From a virus: a stretch of DNA of 64,000 bases. The translations under genes and the position numbers were made by a program. The notes below the pieces were generated by a model that did no database searches, was not told where the DNA came from, and saw nothing but the letters and a program-made list of their open reading frames with translations. The DNA is taken from positions 1 to 64,000 of IMG/VR virus record IMGVR_UViG_3300042892_002174, one strand, 5' to 3'. How positions within the stretch are numbered: the first letter of the stretch is position 1; each line of letters opens with the position of its first letter. Of this stretch, positions 45,176 through 54,493 are shown in pieces.

Positions 45176-46499
45176 TTTAGAATTCAAACACACAGTATTA
45201 GACCCTCTCTCAGCCAGCTTTTGTGCAGCAAAATGGTATAACGCAACCATTTGGTTAGGAAGTGGACAGACCACAAGTTGTCATCACCCGCCAGCTCATT
45301 TGATCGACAAAGATAAAGTCAGCATCAACCCTCGGCTACTGCACAATACTGATCAAAAGAAAGCGGACCGCCAACAAATGATCAACGGGGAGCGTCCCCC
45401 TGGCTGCGAGTATTGTTGGAAAATTGAAGACATGGGCCGTGATGCTGTATCGGACCGTGTGTACAAATCACGAATATATCCCATAGAGGCCCTGCATGAA
45501 GCATACCAAACCCCCGTTGACCAAGACGTCAATCTTCGTACCCTTGAAATTGCATTTGATCGCACTTGTCAATTTGCTTGTTCTTATTGCAACCCTGCTT
45601 TTAGTAGCACATGGGTTAACGATATACGAAAGAATGGACCATATGTGGCGCTGGTTAGCGACGGTAGGAACCACTTTACTCACACTCACGATAGTGCTCA
45701 GCTTTTTAAACTCAATGAAACAAATCCTTACGTGGAAGCGTTCTTCAAGTGGTGGGAATCAGACTTACACCAAACCCTGCAAGAACTCAGAATCACTGGA
45801 GGAGAACCACTCATGTCAGGTTATACGTGGAAGCTCATCGACTGGTTTGCTAGTAATAAAGGACGAAGTCAAACCCGACTCGCTATTAATTCAAACTTGG
45901 GGTCGCAGGTAGACATTGATCGTTTGCTTTCTAGCACACAGGACATGGCGATTGACATATACACTTCAAACGAAGCTGTGGGCACTCAAGCAGAATACAT
46001 TCGTGACGGACTTGTTTGGGCAGACTGGATTAATAATGTAGAACGCTTGTTACGCTCAGGGCAGTTTCGGGGCATACATGTGATGTGTACAATCAATGCC
46101 TTGTGCTTGAGCAGCTTGGATCAATTGCTAGACCGCATAGTGAAATGGAAGCTGGAGTATGGGCGTGATGCCATAAGTTTCACATTAAATATCTTGCGCT
46201 TTCCGTCATTTCAGTCACCCTTGGTGCTGCCTGACCATTTACGTACACGGTATCGCGATCAATTGGCCACGTTCATGGTGCGACACAAAGGTTATTCTTA
46301 CTTGCACGAGCATGAATGGAATCACGTACAGCGACTGGTAGATTATTTGGATGTGGTAAAGACCCCGCATTCTGATGCATTTGAAATGCCCAGGCTGTTG
46401 AATGATTTTAAACAGTTCTTCTCGCAGTACGACCAGCGCCGTGACAAAGACTTTGCCACAGCATTTCCTGAATTAAAAGAATGGTACGATGAGCTATAA
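45168..46499 (+). CDS. radical SAM protein (second of the array)
   Basis: I start at ATG 45168 (443 residues), overlapping the previous gene by 8 bases, rather than at the longer frame inside that gene. The cluster motif is CQFACSYC (C134, C138, C141), with TGGEPLMSG downstream. The N-terminal module repeats that of the protein at 42667: FCAAKWYNATIWLG, SCHHPPAH and GCEYCW. The C-terminal ending (RRDKDFATAFPELKEWYDEL) also matches the ending of 42667 (RRGTDFLKTFPEMRAWWEE). The two are clear paralogues separated by one glycosyltransferase gene. Substrate unknown. Confidence 0.88.
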   Translation: MNDLEFKHTVLDPLSASFCAAKWYNATIWLGSGQTTSCHHPPAHLIDKDKVSINPRLLHNTDQKKADRQQMINGERPPGCEYCWKIEDMGRDAVSDRVYKSRIYPIEALHEAYQTPVDQDVNLRTLEIAFDRTCQFACSYCNPAFSSTWVNDIRKNGPYVALVSDGRNHFTHTHDSAQLFKLNETNPYVEAFFKWWESDLHQTLQELRITGGEPLMSGYTWKLIDWFASNKGRSQTRLAINSNLGSQVDIDRLLSSTQDMAIDIYTSNEAVGTQAEYIRDGLVWADWINNVERLLRSGQFRGIHVMCTINALCLSSLDQLLDRIVKWKLEYGRDAISFTLNILRFPSFQSPLVLPDHLRTRYRDQLATFMVRHKGYSYLHEHEWNHVQRLVDYLDVVKTPHSDAFEMPRLLNDFKQFFSQYDQRRDKDFATAFPELKEWYDEL

Positions 46500-47748
46500 T
46501 TACAACTCAACTGATCTAGTAAGACCCACAGAATTAACTGAACGTGAGGAATTCTTATTAAGAGAGTCCAAGACCTTTTGCATTTATCCCTGGATACACT
46601 TGCATGCCTATCCCACCGGCGAAGCATATCCCTGCTGTCATGCTGAAATGAAGCCGGGCATAGTGGGCAATTGCCGCACAAATACCTTAGAAGAAATATG
46701 GTCAGGCGAACCCATGCAGAAACTACGCAGTGATATGTTAACGGAAACGCCACACGCTGCCTGCACACGTTGTTATGAGCAAGAAGAATCAGGATTCTTT
46801 TCAGGGCGCAAGTCAGCCAACAAACACCATGGGCATCACATAAAGAAGCTGGATCAAAATCCATTTGAAATGACTTACTGGGATATTCGTTTTTCAAATC
46901 TATGCAATTTAAAATGTCGTTCATGTGGGCACATCTTTAGTTCACAATGGTATCAAGATCAAGCCAAGCTGGCAGGCGGTGACTGGAAAGCTCGCAACTC
47001 AGTGCTAAACTATGCAGGACGCACAGAAACAGACATGTGGGAACAACTAGAACCTCATTTGGACTATGTAGAACAAATCTACTTTGCAGGTGGCGAACCC
47101 TTGTTGATGGAAGAACACTACAACATCTTAGAAGAGCTAGTTCGACGTGGGCGCACTGATGTGCGACTGATCTACAACACAAACTTCACACACACTGATC
47201 TAAAAGGCCGTTCAGTATTTGAATATTGGAAACAGTTTAAGAGTGTAGCAGTAGGTGCAAGTCTAGACGATTCAGGCCGCCGTGGCGAATACATTAGAAA
47301 AGGCACAGACTGGGCCGTAGTAGAACAGAACAGACGTGACATGTTGCGTGTGTGCCCAGAAGTGGATTTTTACATTTCTCCTACCCTGAGCATAATGAAT
47401 GCCTGGCACCTGCCTGATTTCCATCGTGACTGGGTGGAAAAAGGCCTGATCCGCGCACAAGATTTGAATGTAAACATCCTGCAAGATCCTGCATACTATA
47501 GAATAGACATTGCGCCAGCTGAATACAAACACTCACTCACAGCACTGTATCAGAGTCATATTCAATGGCTTAAAGGGCAGGACTCGCTAAATCGTGCCAC
47601 ACAAGGATTCGAATCAGCCATTACCTTTATGATGGCCACAGACAACACAAACTTGATTGATACATTCTGGCGCAAAACACATGAGCTTGACAGCATAAGA
47701 AATGAAAACATATTGGACACAATTCCAGAATTACGAGCACTAAAATGA
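46489..47748 (+). CDS. radical SAM protein with N-terminal SPASM-like segment (third)
   Basis: A 419-residue protein with CNLKCRSC (C139, C143, C146) and FAGGEPLLMEEH. In contrast to the two preceding members, the N-terminus has a SPASM-like cluster segment, FCIYPWIHLHAYPTGEAYPC followed by C, then a CTRCYEQEE motif, ahead of the catalytic domain. This inverted order (auxiliary cluster first) is shared with the next two genes. DNA around the cluster motif (TGCAATTTAAAATGTCGT) is identical to that in the gene at 47745, evidence of fairly recent duplication. It overlaps both neighbours (11 and 4 bases). Confidence 0.88.
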   Translation: MSYNYNSTDLVRPTELTEREEFLLRESKTFCIYPWIHLHAYPTGEAYPCCHAEMKPGIVGNCRTNTLEEIWSGEPMQKLRSDMLTETPHAACTRCYEQEESGFFSGRKSANKHHGHHIKKLDQNPFEMTYWDIRFSNLCNLKCRSCGHIFSSQWYQDQAKLAGGDWKARNSVLNYAGRTETDMWEQLEPHLDYVEQIYFAGGEPLLMEEHYNILEELVRRGRTDVRLIYNTNFTHTDLKGRSVFEYWKQFKSVAVGASLDDSGRRGEYIRKGTDWAVVEQNRRDMLRVCPEVDFYISPTLSIMNAWHLPDFHRDWVEKGLIRAQDLNVNILQDPAYYRIDIAPAEYKHSLTALYQSHIQWLKGQDSLNRATQGFESAITFMMATDNTNLIDTFWRKTHELDSIRNENILDTIPELRALK

Positions 47749-48965
47749 ATATACCACACGATCGATTCTGCGTATTACCTTGGGTCAGCCTAGAAGCCTC
47801 TCCCATTGGCACAGTACGCCCTTGCTGTCTTGCTGACGACGAGTTGTTGGATGATGAGGGCAACAAGTTTTCACTGCTCACAGCTGACTTTGACAGTATA
47901 CAAAACTCACAGGCAATGACTCAATTGCGTGAACAGTTCTTAGCAGGTGAAAAGCCACAGACTTGCCGCAAGTGCTGGATGGAAGAACGTGCAGGTCGCA
48001 CTAGTAAACGTATGCACACCTTGGACAGAATGAAGCACATGGGCATTACAGGCGAGTGGACCACAGACGCCAAACCGCTTATGTTTCTAGATCTCAAGCT
48101 GGGCAACATTTGCAATTTAAAATGTCGTATATGCGGCTCATGGTCATCAAGTCAATTTGCCACAGAAGAACTTGCTGACATGCCAACAGATGTGGACCGA
48201 AAGAAATCATTTCCCTATCAAATGCTACGTGCTGGCGCATGGCCCAGAGAAAATCAATCATTTTGGGCAGAAATTGACGCCTGTTTAAATGACATACGCT
48301 ACATTGAATTCACAGGTGGCGAGCCATTTATGATAAAAGAACACTTTGCTATGTTGCAGGGCATTGTGGATCGCGGAATTGCACATCAAGTGGAAATACA
48401 CTACAACACCAATGGCACACACTATCCAGCAGAAGCTGAGGAAATTTGGCGACATTTCAAAACAGTGGAAGTGGCATTCTCCATAGATGATTTAGGTGCA
48501 AGATTTGAATATCAACGCACCAACGCAGACTGGGCAGTGGTGTTAGACAACATCACAAGTTTTCAACTGCTACGAGATCAAATGCCTAACTTGCGACTGC
48601 AATGCTGTTCAACTGTGAACATATTCAACGTGCGATACATTGATCAACTGGCCCATTGGATAGCACTACAAAAGTTTGACTTTGTGTACTGGAACATGAT
48701 GCATGACGCCTGGTACTTTTCAATTGCTATGTTACCTGATTCAGCCAAGGCTGAAATCTCAGAACATTTACGCACAGCTGATGTACCCACACAATATCGT
48801 GCGGAATTTGATAGAATCACAGACTTTATGAATAACGGTGCATCAACAGATGGATTCATGACACGCATGAAGATACGTGACTTGGATCGCAAGCGCCAAC
48901 AGAATCTACGCACAGTAGCGCCTGAATTGGCTGCCATATTAAACTATGACTATGACCAAGCCTGA
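47745..48965 (+). CDS. radical SAM protein with N-terminal SPASM-like segment (fourth)
   Basis: A 406-residue paralogue of the preceding gene: FCVLPWVSLEASPIGTVRPC followed by C at the N-terminus, TCRKCWMEE near residue 74, the radical SAM motif CNLKCRIC (C123, C127, C130) and FTGGEPFMIKEH. The ending RKRQQNLRTVAPELAAIL matches endings of its neighbours in spacing. It begins inside the stop of the previous gene (ATGA) and overlaps the next by 20 bases. As for the others, an auxiliary cluster and SAM cleavage are well supported and the substrate is unknown. Confidence 0.88.
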   Translation: MNIPHDRFCVLPWVSLEASPIGTVRPCCLADDELLDDEGNKFSLLTADFDSIQNSQAMTQLREQFLAGEKPQTCRKCWMEERAGRTSKRMHTLDRMKHMGITGEWTTDAKPLMFLDLKLGNICNLKCRICGSWSSSQFATEELADMPTDVDRKKSFPYQMLRAGAWPRENQSFWAEIDACLNDIRYIEFTGGEPFMIKEHFAMLQGIVDRGIAHQVEIHYNTNGTHYPAEAEEIWRHFKTVEVAFSIDDLGARFEYQRTNADWAVVLDNITSFQLLRDQMPNLRLQCCSTVNIFNVRYIDQLAHWIALQKFDFVYWNMMHDAWYFSIAMLPDSAKAEISEHLRTADVPTQYRAEFDRITDFMNNGASTDGFMTRMKIRDLDRKRQQNLRTVAPELAAILNYDYDQA

Positions 48966-50241
48966 CACACTGTGCATGGCACCGTGGACTCACACATACT
49001 TGAGCCCACAAACAGAACGCAGAATGTGCTGTGCGTCAAGAGAACCTGCGCAGAACTTTGAACAGTATATAGACACCAAGTCAGGCACTGGACGATACAT
49101 TCCGGTCACACTGGAAGAACACTGGAATTCACCACACATGCAGAGTGTGCGTAGACGCATGATGGCCGGAGAAACCTTGCCCGAATGCGAAGTTTGCAAT
49201 GACCGACTGTTAAACACAGATGTATATAGATCATACTTCTGGCATCTTTTTCAACACAAATATGACGATGTGATTGGCAAAACAGATCTCAATGGGCGCA
49301 CAAGCATGCTGCCTGTGAGCTGGGACTATCGCTTCTCAAACCTGTGCAATTTCAAATGCAGAACCTGCGGCGATATGCTGAGCAGTTCATGGGAAACTGA
49401 ACAGCGCCAGCATCAAATGGTTGACTGGACCAATGCCAAAAACACCTGGATGCAGCCAGACGTGCGCAGAGAAATCTCACAGTTTCAAGACACACAAATT
49501 GAAGAAGAATTCAGTCGTGCAGTAGAAGAGCACAGAGTAGAAGAAATCTACTGGGTGGGCGGTGAGCCGCTAATGTACGAACAGCACTGGCGCTTCATGA
49601 AAAGAATTATTGAATTAGGAGATGGTCCACGTGTTTATGCTAGATATAATACTAATCTTAGTCGGGTCAAGTATCGTGACATTAATTTATATCGCGATAT
49701 ATTGGCACATGTACGAGACTGGCAATTATGCGCCAGCCTTGACGGTACAGGATCCATTGGAGAATACATACGCACAGGCCTGGATTATAAGACTTTTATA
49801 AGTAATTTTCAACAGGGACTGGAAATTGCTACCAATCCACGACAAATGCGGCTGGACTTTACGCTAACACTTCCGGGCATGTTTGAAGTGGACAACATGA
49901 TGACACTGGCGTCAGAATTGGGTGTGCAGATGTTGGCCAAAGTGATATTCAGCTTCTCACCTGATATTGTTATGAGTCCACTTGCACTACCCAAACACTT
50001 GTTGGATCCTTGGATAGATGAACTAGCAGGCCGCTCCGCAGGTGCCATGCGTGATGTACTGCTACAATTAAAGAACCGCCCTACGTTTGAGGAACAATGG
50101 CCGGATACATATCGCGCAGGGCTTGTGAAAGGCAAAGCTCGTGTGTTAAAATTAGAAAGCATTCGCACACAAAAGATTACTATGGCAGAAATACTTGCTC
50201 AAAGACCTGCGGTGCTAGAATGGTGGAATAAAATTGCTTGA
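48946..50241 (+). CDS. radical SAM protein with N-terminal SPASM-like segment (fifth)
   Basis: A 431-residue protein: LCMAPWTHTYLSPQTERRMC followed by C at the N-terminus, CEVCNDR near residue 84, CNFKCRTC (C134, C138, C141) and WVGGEPLMYEQH. A second in-frame ATG six bases downstream is an alternative start. The order auxiliary segment, catalytic barrel, short helical ending is that of the two preceding genes. It is the last of the array and overlaps the unknown gene at 50234 by 8 bases, suggesting a working link with that protein. Confidence 0.88.
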   Translation: MTMTKPDTLCMAPWTHTYLSPQTERRMCCASREPAQNFEQYIDTKSGTGRYIPVTLEEHWNSPHMQSVRRRMMAGETLPECEVCNDRLLNTDVYRSYFWHLFQHKYDDVIGKTDLNGRTSMLPVSWDYRFSNLCNFKCRTCGDMLSSSWETEQRQHQMVDWTNAKNTWMQPDVRREISQFQDTQIEEEFSRAVEEHRVEEIYWVGGEPLMYEQHWRFMKRIIELGDGPRVYARYNTNLSRVKYRDINLYRDILAHVRDWQLCASLDGTGSIGEYIRTGLDYKTFISNFQQGLEIATNPRQMRLDFTLTLPGMFEVDNMMTLASELGVQMLAKVIFSFSPDIVMSPLALPKHLLDPWIDELAGRSAGAMRDVLLQLKNRPTFEEQWPDTYRAGLVKGKARVLKLESIRTQKITMAEILAQRPAVLEWWNKIA

Positions 50242-51271
50242 TTGTATTGAAATAGACCTGCGTGGGCAAGACAGCGTACTTACTGTATACATAGATGTAG
50301 CGGACAACAGTCTCAGTCGACGCTGGCTGGCCGCGCTAAATGACATCATTAGAACTGATCTGCATTTAGAAAAGAATTATTGTTGGTTGGGATGGACAGA
50401 AAGTGAACGAAATGCACGATACCTTTGTGAGCAAATTAATGCTAGTATTGATCACATCAATCGAAGTGATCTTGGCTATCACATTGATTGTGATGCTTAT
50501 AGTGTAGACAATGTGATACAGCCAGATCTAGACGTCGACCATGAACGCATGAATTCATTGCACAGATATTTTGAAGATCTACAGGGATGGTCGGGTGGCA
50601 TCAGTGACTATTATAATTCAGCTGATCCTGCCACACGCTGGCACATACGTCAGCTGAACTTGCTGTGTCATGAACTGGAGAGTCTTGTGCTATCCATGCG
50701 AAAGGCAGTCGAAGCACCAGAATGGCGTAGACCATCGCAGTTGATGTGCTGGCTAAACGCACCGCGTTTTGCGCTAGAATCTGAAGATTACGAATTGTTT
50801 GGCGTAGAAACTATCAACAGAACTCTAGGCGGTGTTTATTTGGGTGTAAATAAAGCAGTTGGCAAACATCACTGGGAGGTGTTCAATGATGAAGGTAGGG
50901 ATAGTCGCATTAGTGAACTTGTTACTACAGGACTGCGTGCTCAAACTGAAGCCGCTGGTGACTTTGATATCGAATGGGCCCGTGACCCGGGAGCATATTC
51001 TTGGCAAAAAACCAAGCTTCAAGAATTCCGTATCTGGTTACTGGCAAATGGGTTTGATCCAGAGGACAAAAGTCTCACCATTGGTCACCCAAAGGTGGCA
51101 CAGGTTGACGTGATGCGATCATTTGGTACAACAGACTATGAAAAGATTTGGGCCAAGCTGGCTCAACATCTTGATGTGTTGAGCATACGCACCAGCTGGG
51201 GCGAAGCTACATACAACTATCACTGGAGCGATCCAGACTATGCCGAACAGCAAATAAGGAAATTGAAATGA
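50234..51271 (+). CDS. conserved phage protein of unknown function after the radical SAM array
   Basis: A 345-residue protein starting at TTG within the last codons of the fifth radical SAM gene. It has SRRWLAALNDIIRTDLHLEK and NYCWLGW early, then MNSLHRYFEDLQGW, RQLNLLCHELESLVLSMRKA, CWLNAPRF and a C-terminal NYHWSDPDY. I recognise it as a hypothetical protein found in many aquatic T4-like phages, but know of no function. It has no signal peptide, membrane segment or cysteine cluster. Consistent placement after radical SAM genes would make it a candidate partner or substrate carrier; that is inference. Confidence 0.75.
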   Translation: MLDCIEIDLRGQDSVLTVYIDVADNSLSRRWLAALNDIIRTDLHLEKNYCWLGWTESERNARYLCEQINASIDHINRSDLGYHIDCDAYSVDNVIQPDLDVDHERMNSLHRYFEDLQGWSGGISDYYNSADPATRWHIRQLNLLCHELESLVLSMRKAVEAPEWRRPSQLMCWLNAPRFALESEDYELFGVETINRTLGGVYLGVNKAVGKHHWEVFNDEGRDSRISELVTTGLRAQTEAAGDFDIEWARDPGAYSWQKTKLQEFRIWLLANGFDPEDKSLTIGHPKVAQVDVMRSFGTTDYEKIWAKLAQHLDVLSIRTSWGEATYNYHWSDPDYAEQQIRKLK

Positions 51272-51369
51272 AATGGATTAAAAGAATTTGGGACAGAATT
51301 ACGTTAGAGATTCGCTATCGTAAAAAGCTAAAAGAACTGCGTAAAAGAGATCCTTTTATCTACAAATGA
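51268..51369 (+). CDS. 33-residue basic micro-protein
   Basis: A short frame coupled at both ends by ATGA overlaps: with the stop of the gene at 50234 and with the start of the carbamoyltransferase gene. The peptide opens MKWIKRIWDRITLEIRYRKK and ends with DPFIYK. It is strongly basic and amphipathic-helical. I recall similar tiny proteins ending in RKRDPFIY in other aquatic T4-like phages, which supports a real gene. The double coupling leaves no room for a chance frame. Function unknown; membrane-surface or nucleic-acid binding would fit the composition. Confidence 0.75.
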   Translation: MKWIKRIWDRITLEIRYRKKLKELRKRDPFIYK

Positions 51370-52850
51370 AACACACCCTAGGAGTATCCGCAGGATTTCA
51401 TGACGCTGCCTTGACCTTGTTAGATCAGCATGGCAAGATTGTGTTTGCTGGACATTCAGAACGCTACTCAAAAAAGAAAAATGATGCTGATATTTCATCG
51501 GCCATGCTTGATGAAATTGACATGAATCAGGTAGGTACCATTGCGTACTACGAACGTCCCTGGATGAAACAACTGCGTCAATGGTATGCAGGACAGGGCA
51601 TTGAATGGAACAAAGTAACCACACGACAAATACTCAAGCAACAGCTTGGTGCTGATCAAGTGAGTGGCAAACGCATTAAAAACTACAATCATCACCTGTG
51701 TCATGCGGCCGCTGGTTTTCAAACAAGCCCTTATCCCATAGCCACAGTTGTGGTGATAGATGCTGTGGGTGAATGGGATACAGTATCAATTTGGGGAGCA
51801 ATGTATGATAAAAACTATAAAGCAACGTATACTCGACTTTGGTCGCAAAGTTATCCACATTCAATTGGATTATTCTACTCTGCTATTACTAAGCGCATTG
51901 GCCTACACCCACTAGACGAAGAATACATCACAATGGGCATGGCCGGCTGGGGCACGCCGCAGTGGACTGAAGTCATGCGTGATGTGCTGTTAGAAGATTC
52001 TGAGCAACTGCGATTTAGGTCAAACTTGCACACAGGACTTGATTCAAATTTTTTAGATTGTGCAACCAATGAAGATATTGCTGCTTCGGCACAACAACTT
52101 ACAGAGTATCTGATACATCAAGTGATGACTCGAGCCAGGGCATTTGGCTGGAGCAACAACTTGGTTTACATGGGCGGAGTGGCACTAAACTGCTTGGCCA
52201 ATAGGAGGTTAGGTGAATACTTTGATAACATATGGATTATGCCTTGTCCTGGTGATGCTGGCAGTAGCCTGGGCGCCGCCGCTCTTGCACACGGTCATCG
52301 TGTTCAGTGGACTGACGCTGCTCTTGGCCATAATATACCTGGTGATTACCCTGTTGACAGTGCCTTGGCTGCTCTTCTCACTGATCGTATTGTGGGTGTG
52401 GCATCTGGCCGAGCGGAATTCGGGCCCAGGGCGCTAGGCAATAGATCATTGTTGGCAGATCCTAGAGGTGCTGACATAAAGGACCAAGTGAATGGAATCA
52501 AACGCAGACAAAAATTTAGACCCTTTGCCCCAGTTATTCTGGCGGAGTTGGCTGATCATTACTTTGATATGCCTCGTTGCTGGAGTGACAGTAGGTATAT
52601 GCAAGTGGTCGCTCGTTGCCGGCATCCTGACTTATTTCCTGCTGTCATTCATGTTGACGGTACCAGTCGTGTACAAACTGTACCACGGGATGGATCAGGA
52701 ATACGCCAACTGTTAGAAGCTTGGTATGCTCAAACTGGCTGTCCCATGCTGTTAAACACATCGCTAAACATACGCGGCGAGCCCATGGTTAACGATCGTG
52801 CAGATGCTGATAGATTTGAACAACAGTATGGGGTTGTTGTTGCGTCATGA
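51366..52850 (+). CDS. NodU/CmcH-type O-carbamoyltransferase
   Basis: A 494-residue enzyme with the two-part architecture of the family. The N-terminal ASKHA/Kae1-like domain has GVSAGFHDAALTLL at 6-19, HHLCHAAAGF at 109-118, the likely carbamoyl-phosphate/ATP-binding histidines, and YMGGVALNCLAN. The C-terminal YrdC-like linked region has GRAEFGPRALGNRSLLADPR, KRRQKFRPFAPVIL and LLNTSLNIRGEPMV. These enzymes transfer a carbamoyl group from carbamoyl phosphate via carbamoyl-AMP to a sugar or antibiotic hydroxyl. All key blocks are present, so it is probably active. Within this glycan gene set it most likely carbamoylates a sugar on the virion or a host surface polymer. Confidence 0.92.
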   Translation: MKHTLGVSAGFHDAALTLLDQHGKIVFAGHSERYSKKKNDADISSAMLDEIDMNQVGTIAYYERPWMKQLRQWYAGQGIEWNKVTTRQILKQQLGADQVSGKRIKNYNHHLCHAAAGFQTSPYPIATVVVIDAVGEWDTVSIWGAMYDKNYKATYTRLWSQSYPHSIGLFYSAITKRIGLHPLDEEYITMGMAGWGTPQWTEVMRDVLLEDSEQLRFRSNLHTGLDSNFLDCATNEDIAASAQQLTEYLIHQVMTRARAFGWSNNLVYMGGVALNCLANRRLGEYFDNIWIMPCPGDAGSSLGAAALAHGHRVQWTDAALGHNIPGDYPVDSALAALLTDRIVGVASGRAEFGPRALGNRSLLADPRGADIKDQVNGIKRRQKFRPFAPVILAELADHYFDMPRCWSDSRYMQVVARCRHPDLFPAVIHVDGTSRVQTVPRDGSGIRQLLEAWYAQTGCPMLLNTSLNIRGEPMVNDRADADRFEQQYGVVVAS

Positions 52851-53458
52851 GAAGTATCTATATAGGCGGGGATAGTTTTTGTTACTATCGAAAATCAGGT
52901 GATTGGCCTGCTATTTTAGCAAACAAGTTAAATCTCAAATTAACAGGATGCGGATTTCCAGGAGATAGTTGGTGGCATACTCGACAACATCTGTTGCAGT
53001 ATCTAGCAACTAAAAAATCAATCAAAACTGAACTATTTGTTTTTTGTCACACAGACCCATATCGTTTTTTAACAAGCCAGATATTTTTTCAAAATCCTGA
53101 TGCTTTGGCTATCAAAAATCAATATCTCAAATACTTTCTGGATTATGATATTGGCGAATGGACTACCAAGCATTGGTACTTAGAATTAAACGAATTGTTA
53201 AAAAATCGACAAGTTATACATCTTCAATGTTTTAGTAGTTCTCAAACAATATTCCCACTGTTATCTGGCTGTCGAATTGTCACACCACTAGTTGAATTAA
53301 GTCTTAAAGATAATGAAACAATTGATGAATGGCGCATGCCAGGACCACATGAAGATGTCAGAAGAAATCATTTTAATCCAGCACAACAACAATCACTTGC
53401 TCAAAAAATTGTTGACTGTTTGGGCAGTGATGCCAACGATTTCAAGATAAGTTTATAG
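52847..53458 (+). CDS. SGNH/GDSL-type hydrolase-like protein
   Basis: A 203-residue protein beginning MRSIYIGGDSFCYYRKSGDW, where GDSF is the block I serine motif. A glycine block (GFPGDSWW) follows near residue 40 and a C-terminal NHFNPAQQQSLAQKI supplies the candidate histidine. It overlaps the carbamoyltransferase gene by 4 bases and its 3' end overlaps the convergent amidinotransferase gene by 6 bases. Unlike the protein at 6014, block I is canonical. A deacetylase or esterase acting on a modified sugar would suit the context; the substrate is unknown. Confidence 0.7.
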   Translation: MRSIYIGGDSFCYYRKSGDWPAILANKLNLKLTGCGFPGDSWWHTRQHLLQYLATKKSIKTELFVFCHTDPYRFLTSQIFFQNPDALAIKNQYLKYFLDYDIGEWTTKHWYLELNELLKNRQVIHLQCFSSSQTIFPLLSGCRIVTPLVELSLKDNETIDEWRMPGPHEDVRRNHFNPAQQQSLAQKIVDCLGSDANDFKISL

Positions 53459-54493
53459 ATAAGTCTCTAGTCCGCCACGACGACGGATATCTTGTGTACA
53501 GCATGAAATGCCACCATCCCAGAAGTAACTGTGACGCAGTTCTGAGATGATAGGTTCAATGTGATGTTTGCGACAATAGTCAAACACTTCTTTGTTATAT
53601 GCTGAAAAAATCACATGCGACTCGTCTAGTACAAGACAGTTGACATCAAACACAGTTTCAGCCACAAAGCCAGTCCACTTGGTTAGATAAGTGTTTACAA
53701 AGTCCGTAAACTCTGGCGTAGGAGTTTGTCCTTGTACATACCAGGCACCAGGCGACTGTTCGTATTTGAACTTGCCCACTTCCATAGCTGCCCAGATTGA
53801 ACTATCCCAGATCTTGCACACATCCCATCCTGGAAAGTCAGCAGCCAAATTTAAGTTGACATCGTGCTTGCTGGATAGTAACACACCGGGTTTGAGAATG
53901 GCAAACACAGCATCACCGTGACCATCTGTAACAGCTTCGTGTATGCGATACTCAGGACCTAACACATTGTCCACAATCCAACGAGTTTGATCAGGACGCA
54001 AGTAATCACTGTTGTCAAAGAACACATCGCGACCCACACGCACAATACATGAAGCTGATGCACCATTTAAGATGCAGTCTGGATTCCATTTACCACCATG
54101 TGGATCCACAACTGATCCCGGTTGTGCTGTGGCATATTCTGCGCACAGATTATTGAGTTCACCCATAGGCAACACACGTAACAACTTGTCACCCAAGGTG
54201 ATTTGCCAGTCACGTGGTGTCAGCGGTGGCAGCGGGGCACCTCCCCCTTCGGTTTGGAACCAAACAAATTGATCCTTGTTAGGCAAGTCAGGTCGGCGCA
54301 CTCGAGCACCGTAGGTTTCGATAGTGCGTTGTAGGTTGTTAAGATCTTCCTCGGTCTCGTGTAAGATCTGTTGCAGTTGATTGCGTACTTGAGGATTATC
54401 TATAAAATCAAAGTAGTCGGGTGTGTAGGCACGACCCACAATGACTTCTTCAAGTGGTTGCCAGCTGGTGTAAGAATTAACGATGTTGTTCAT
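53453..54493 (-). CDS. glycine amidinotransferase-like enzyme
   Basis: A 346-residue member of the guanidine-modifying superfamily. It opens with WQPLEEVIVGRAYTPDYFDF, typical of L-arginine:glycine amidinotransferases. It carries the catalytic His-Asp pair in DGHGDAVF (H192, D194) and the nucleophilic cysteine in GGISCCTQDIRR (C331 or C332) near the C-terminus. Such enzymes move an amidino group from arginine to an amine. Amidinotransferase-like genes are known in several aquatic T4-like phages. It is the last gene of a three-gene minus-strand unit with two glycosyltransferase-like genes, so it may add guanidino groups to an aminosugar or act in amino-acid metabolism. The first is inference from context. 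Confidence 0.88.
   Translation of the reverse strand: MNNIVNSYTSWQPLEEVIVGRAYTPDYFDFIDNPQVRNQLQQILHETEEDLNNLQRTIETYGARVRRPDLPNKDQFVWFQTEGGGAPLPPLTPRDWQITLGDKLLRVLPMGELNNLCAEYATAQPGSVVDPHGGKWNPDCILNGASASCIVRVGRDVFFDNSDYLRPDQTRWIVDNVLGPEYRIHEAVTDGHGDAVFAILKPGVLLSSKHDVNLNLAADFPGWDVCKIWDSSIWAAMEVGKFKYEQSPGAWYVQGQTPTPEFTDFVNTYLTKWTGFVAETVFDVNCLVLDESHVIFSAYNKEVFDYCRKHHIEPIISELRHSYFWDGGISCCTQDIRRRGGLETYL

Noticed and set aside
51268-51369. Micro-protein as RiPP precursor for the radical SAM array
   Set aside because: It has no Cys, Ser or Gly core to modify and no leader-core division, and I recall similar peptides in phages without reference to radical SAM genes. I keep it as an unknown micro-protein instead.
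52213-52716. Two plus-strand hydrophobic frames that look like small membrane proteins inside the carbamoyltransferase gene
   Set aside because: Both are +1 shadows of an intact NodU/CmcH coding sequence; the hydrophobicity comes from the frame shift of its codons.
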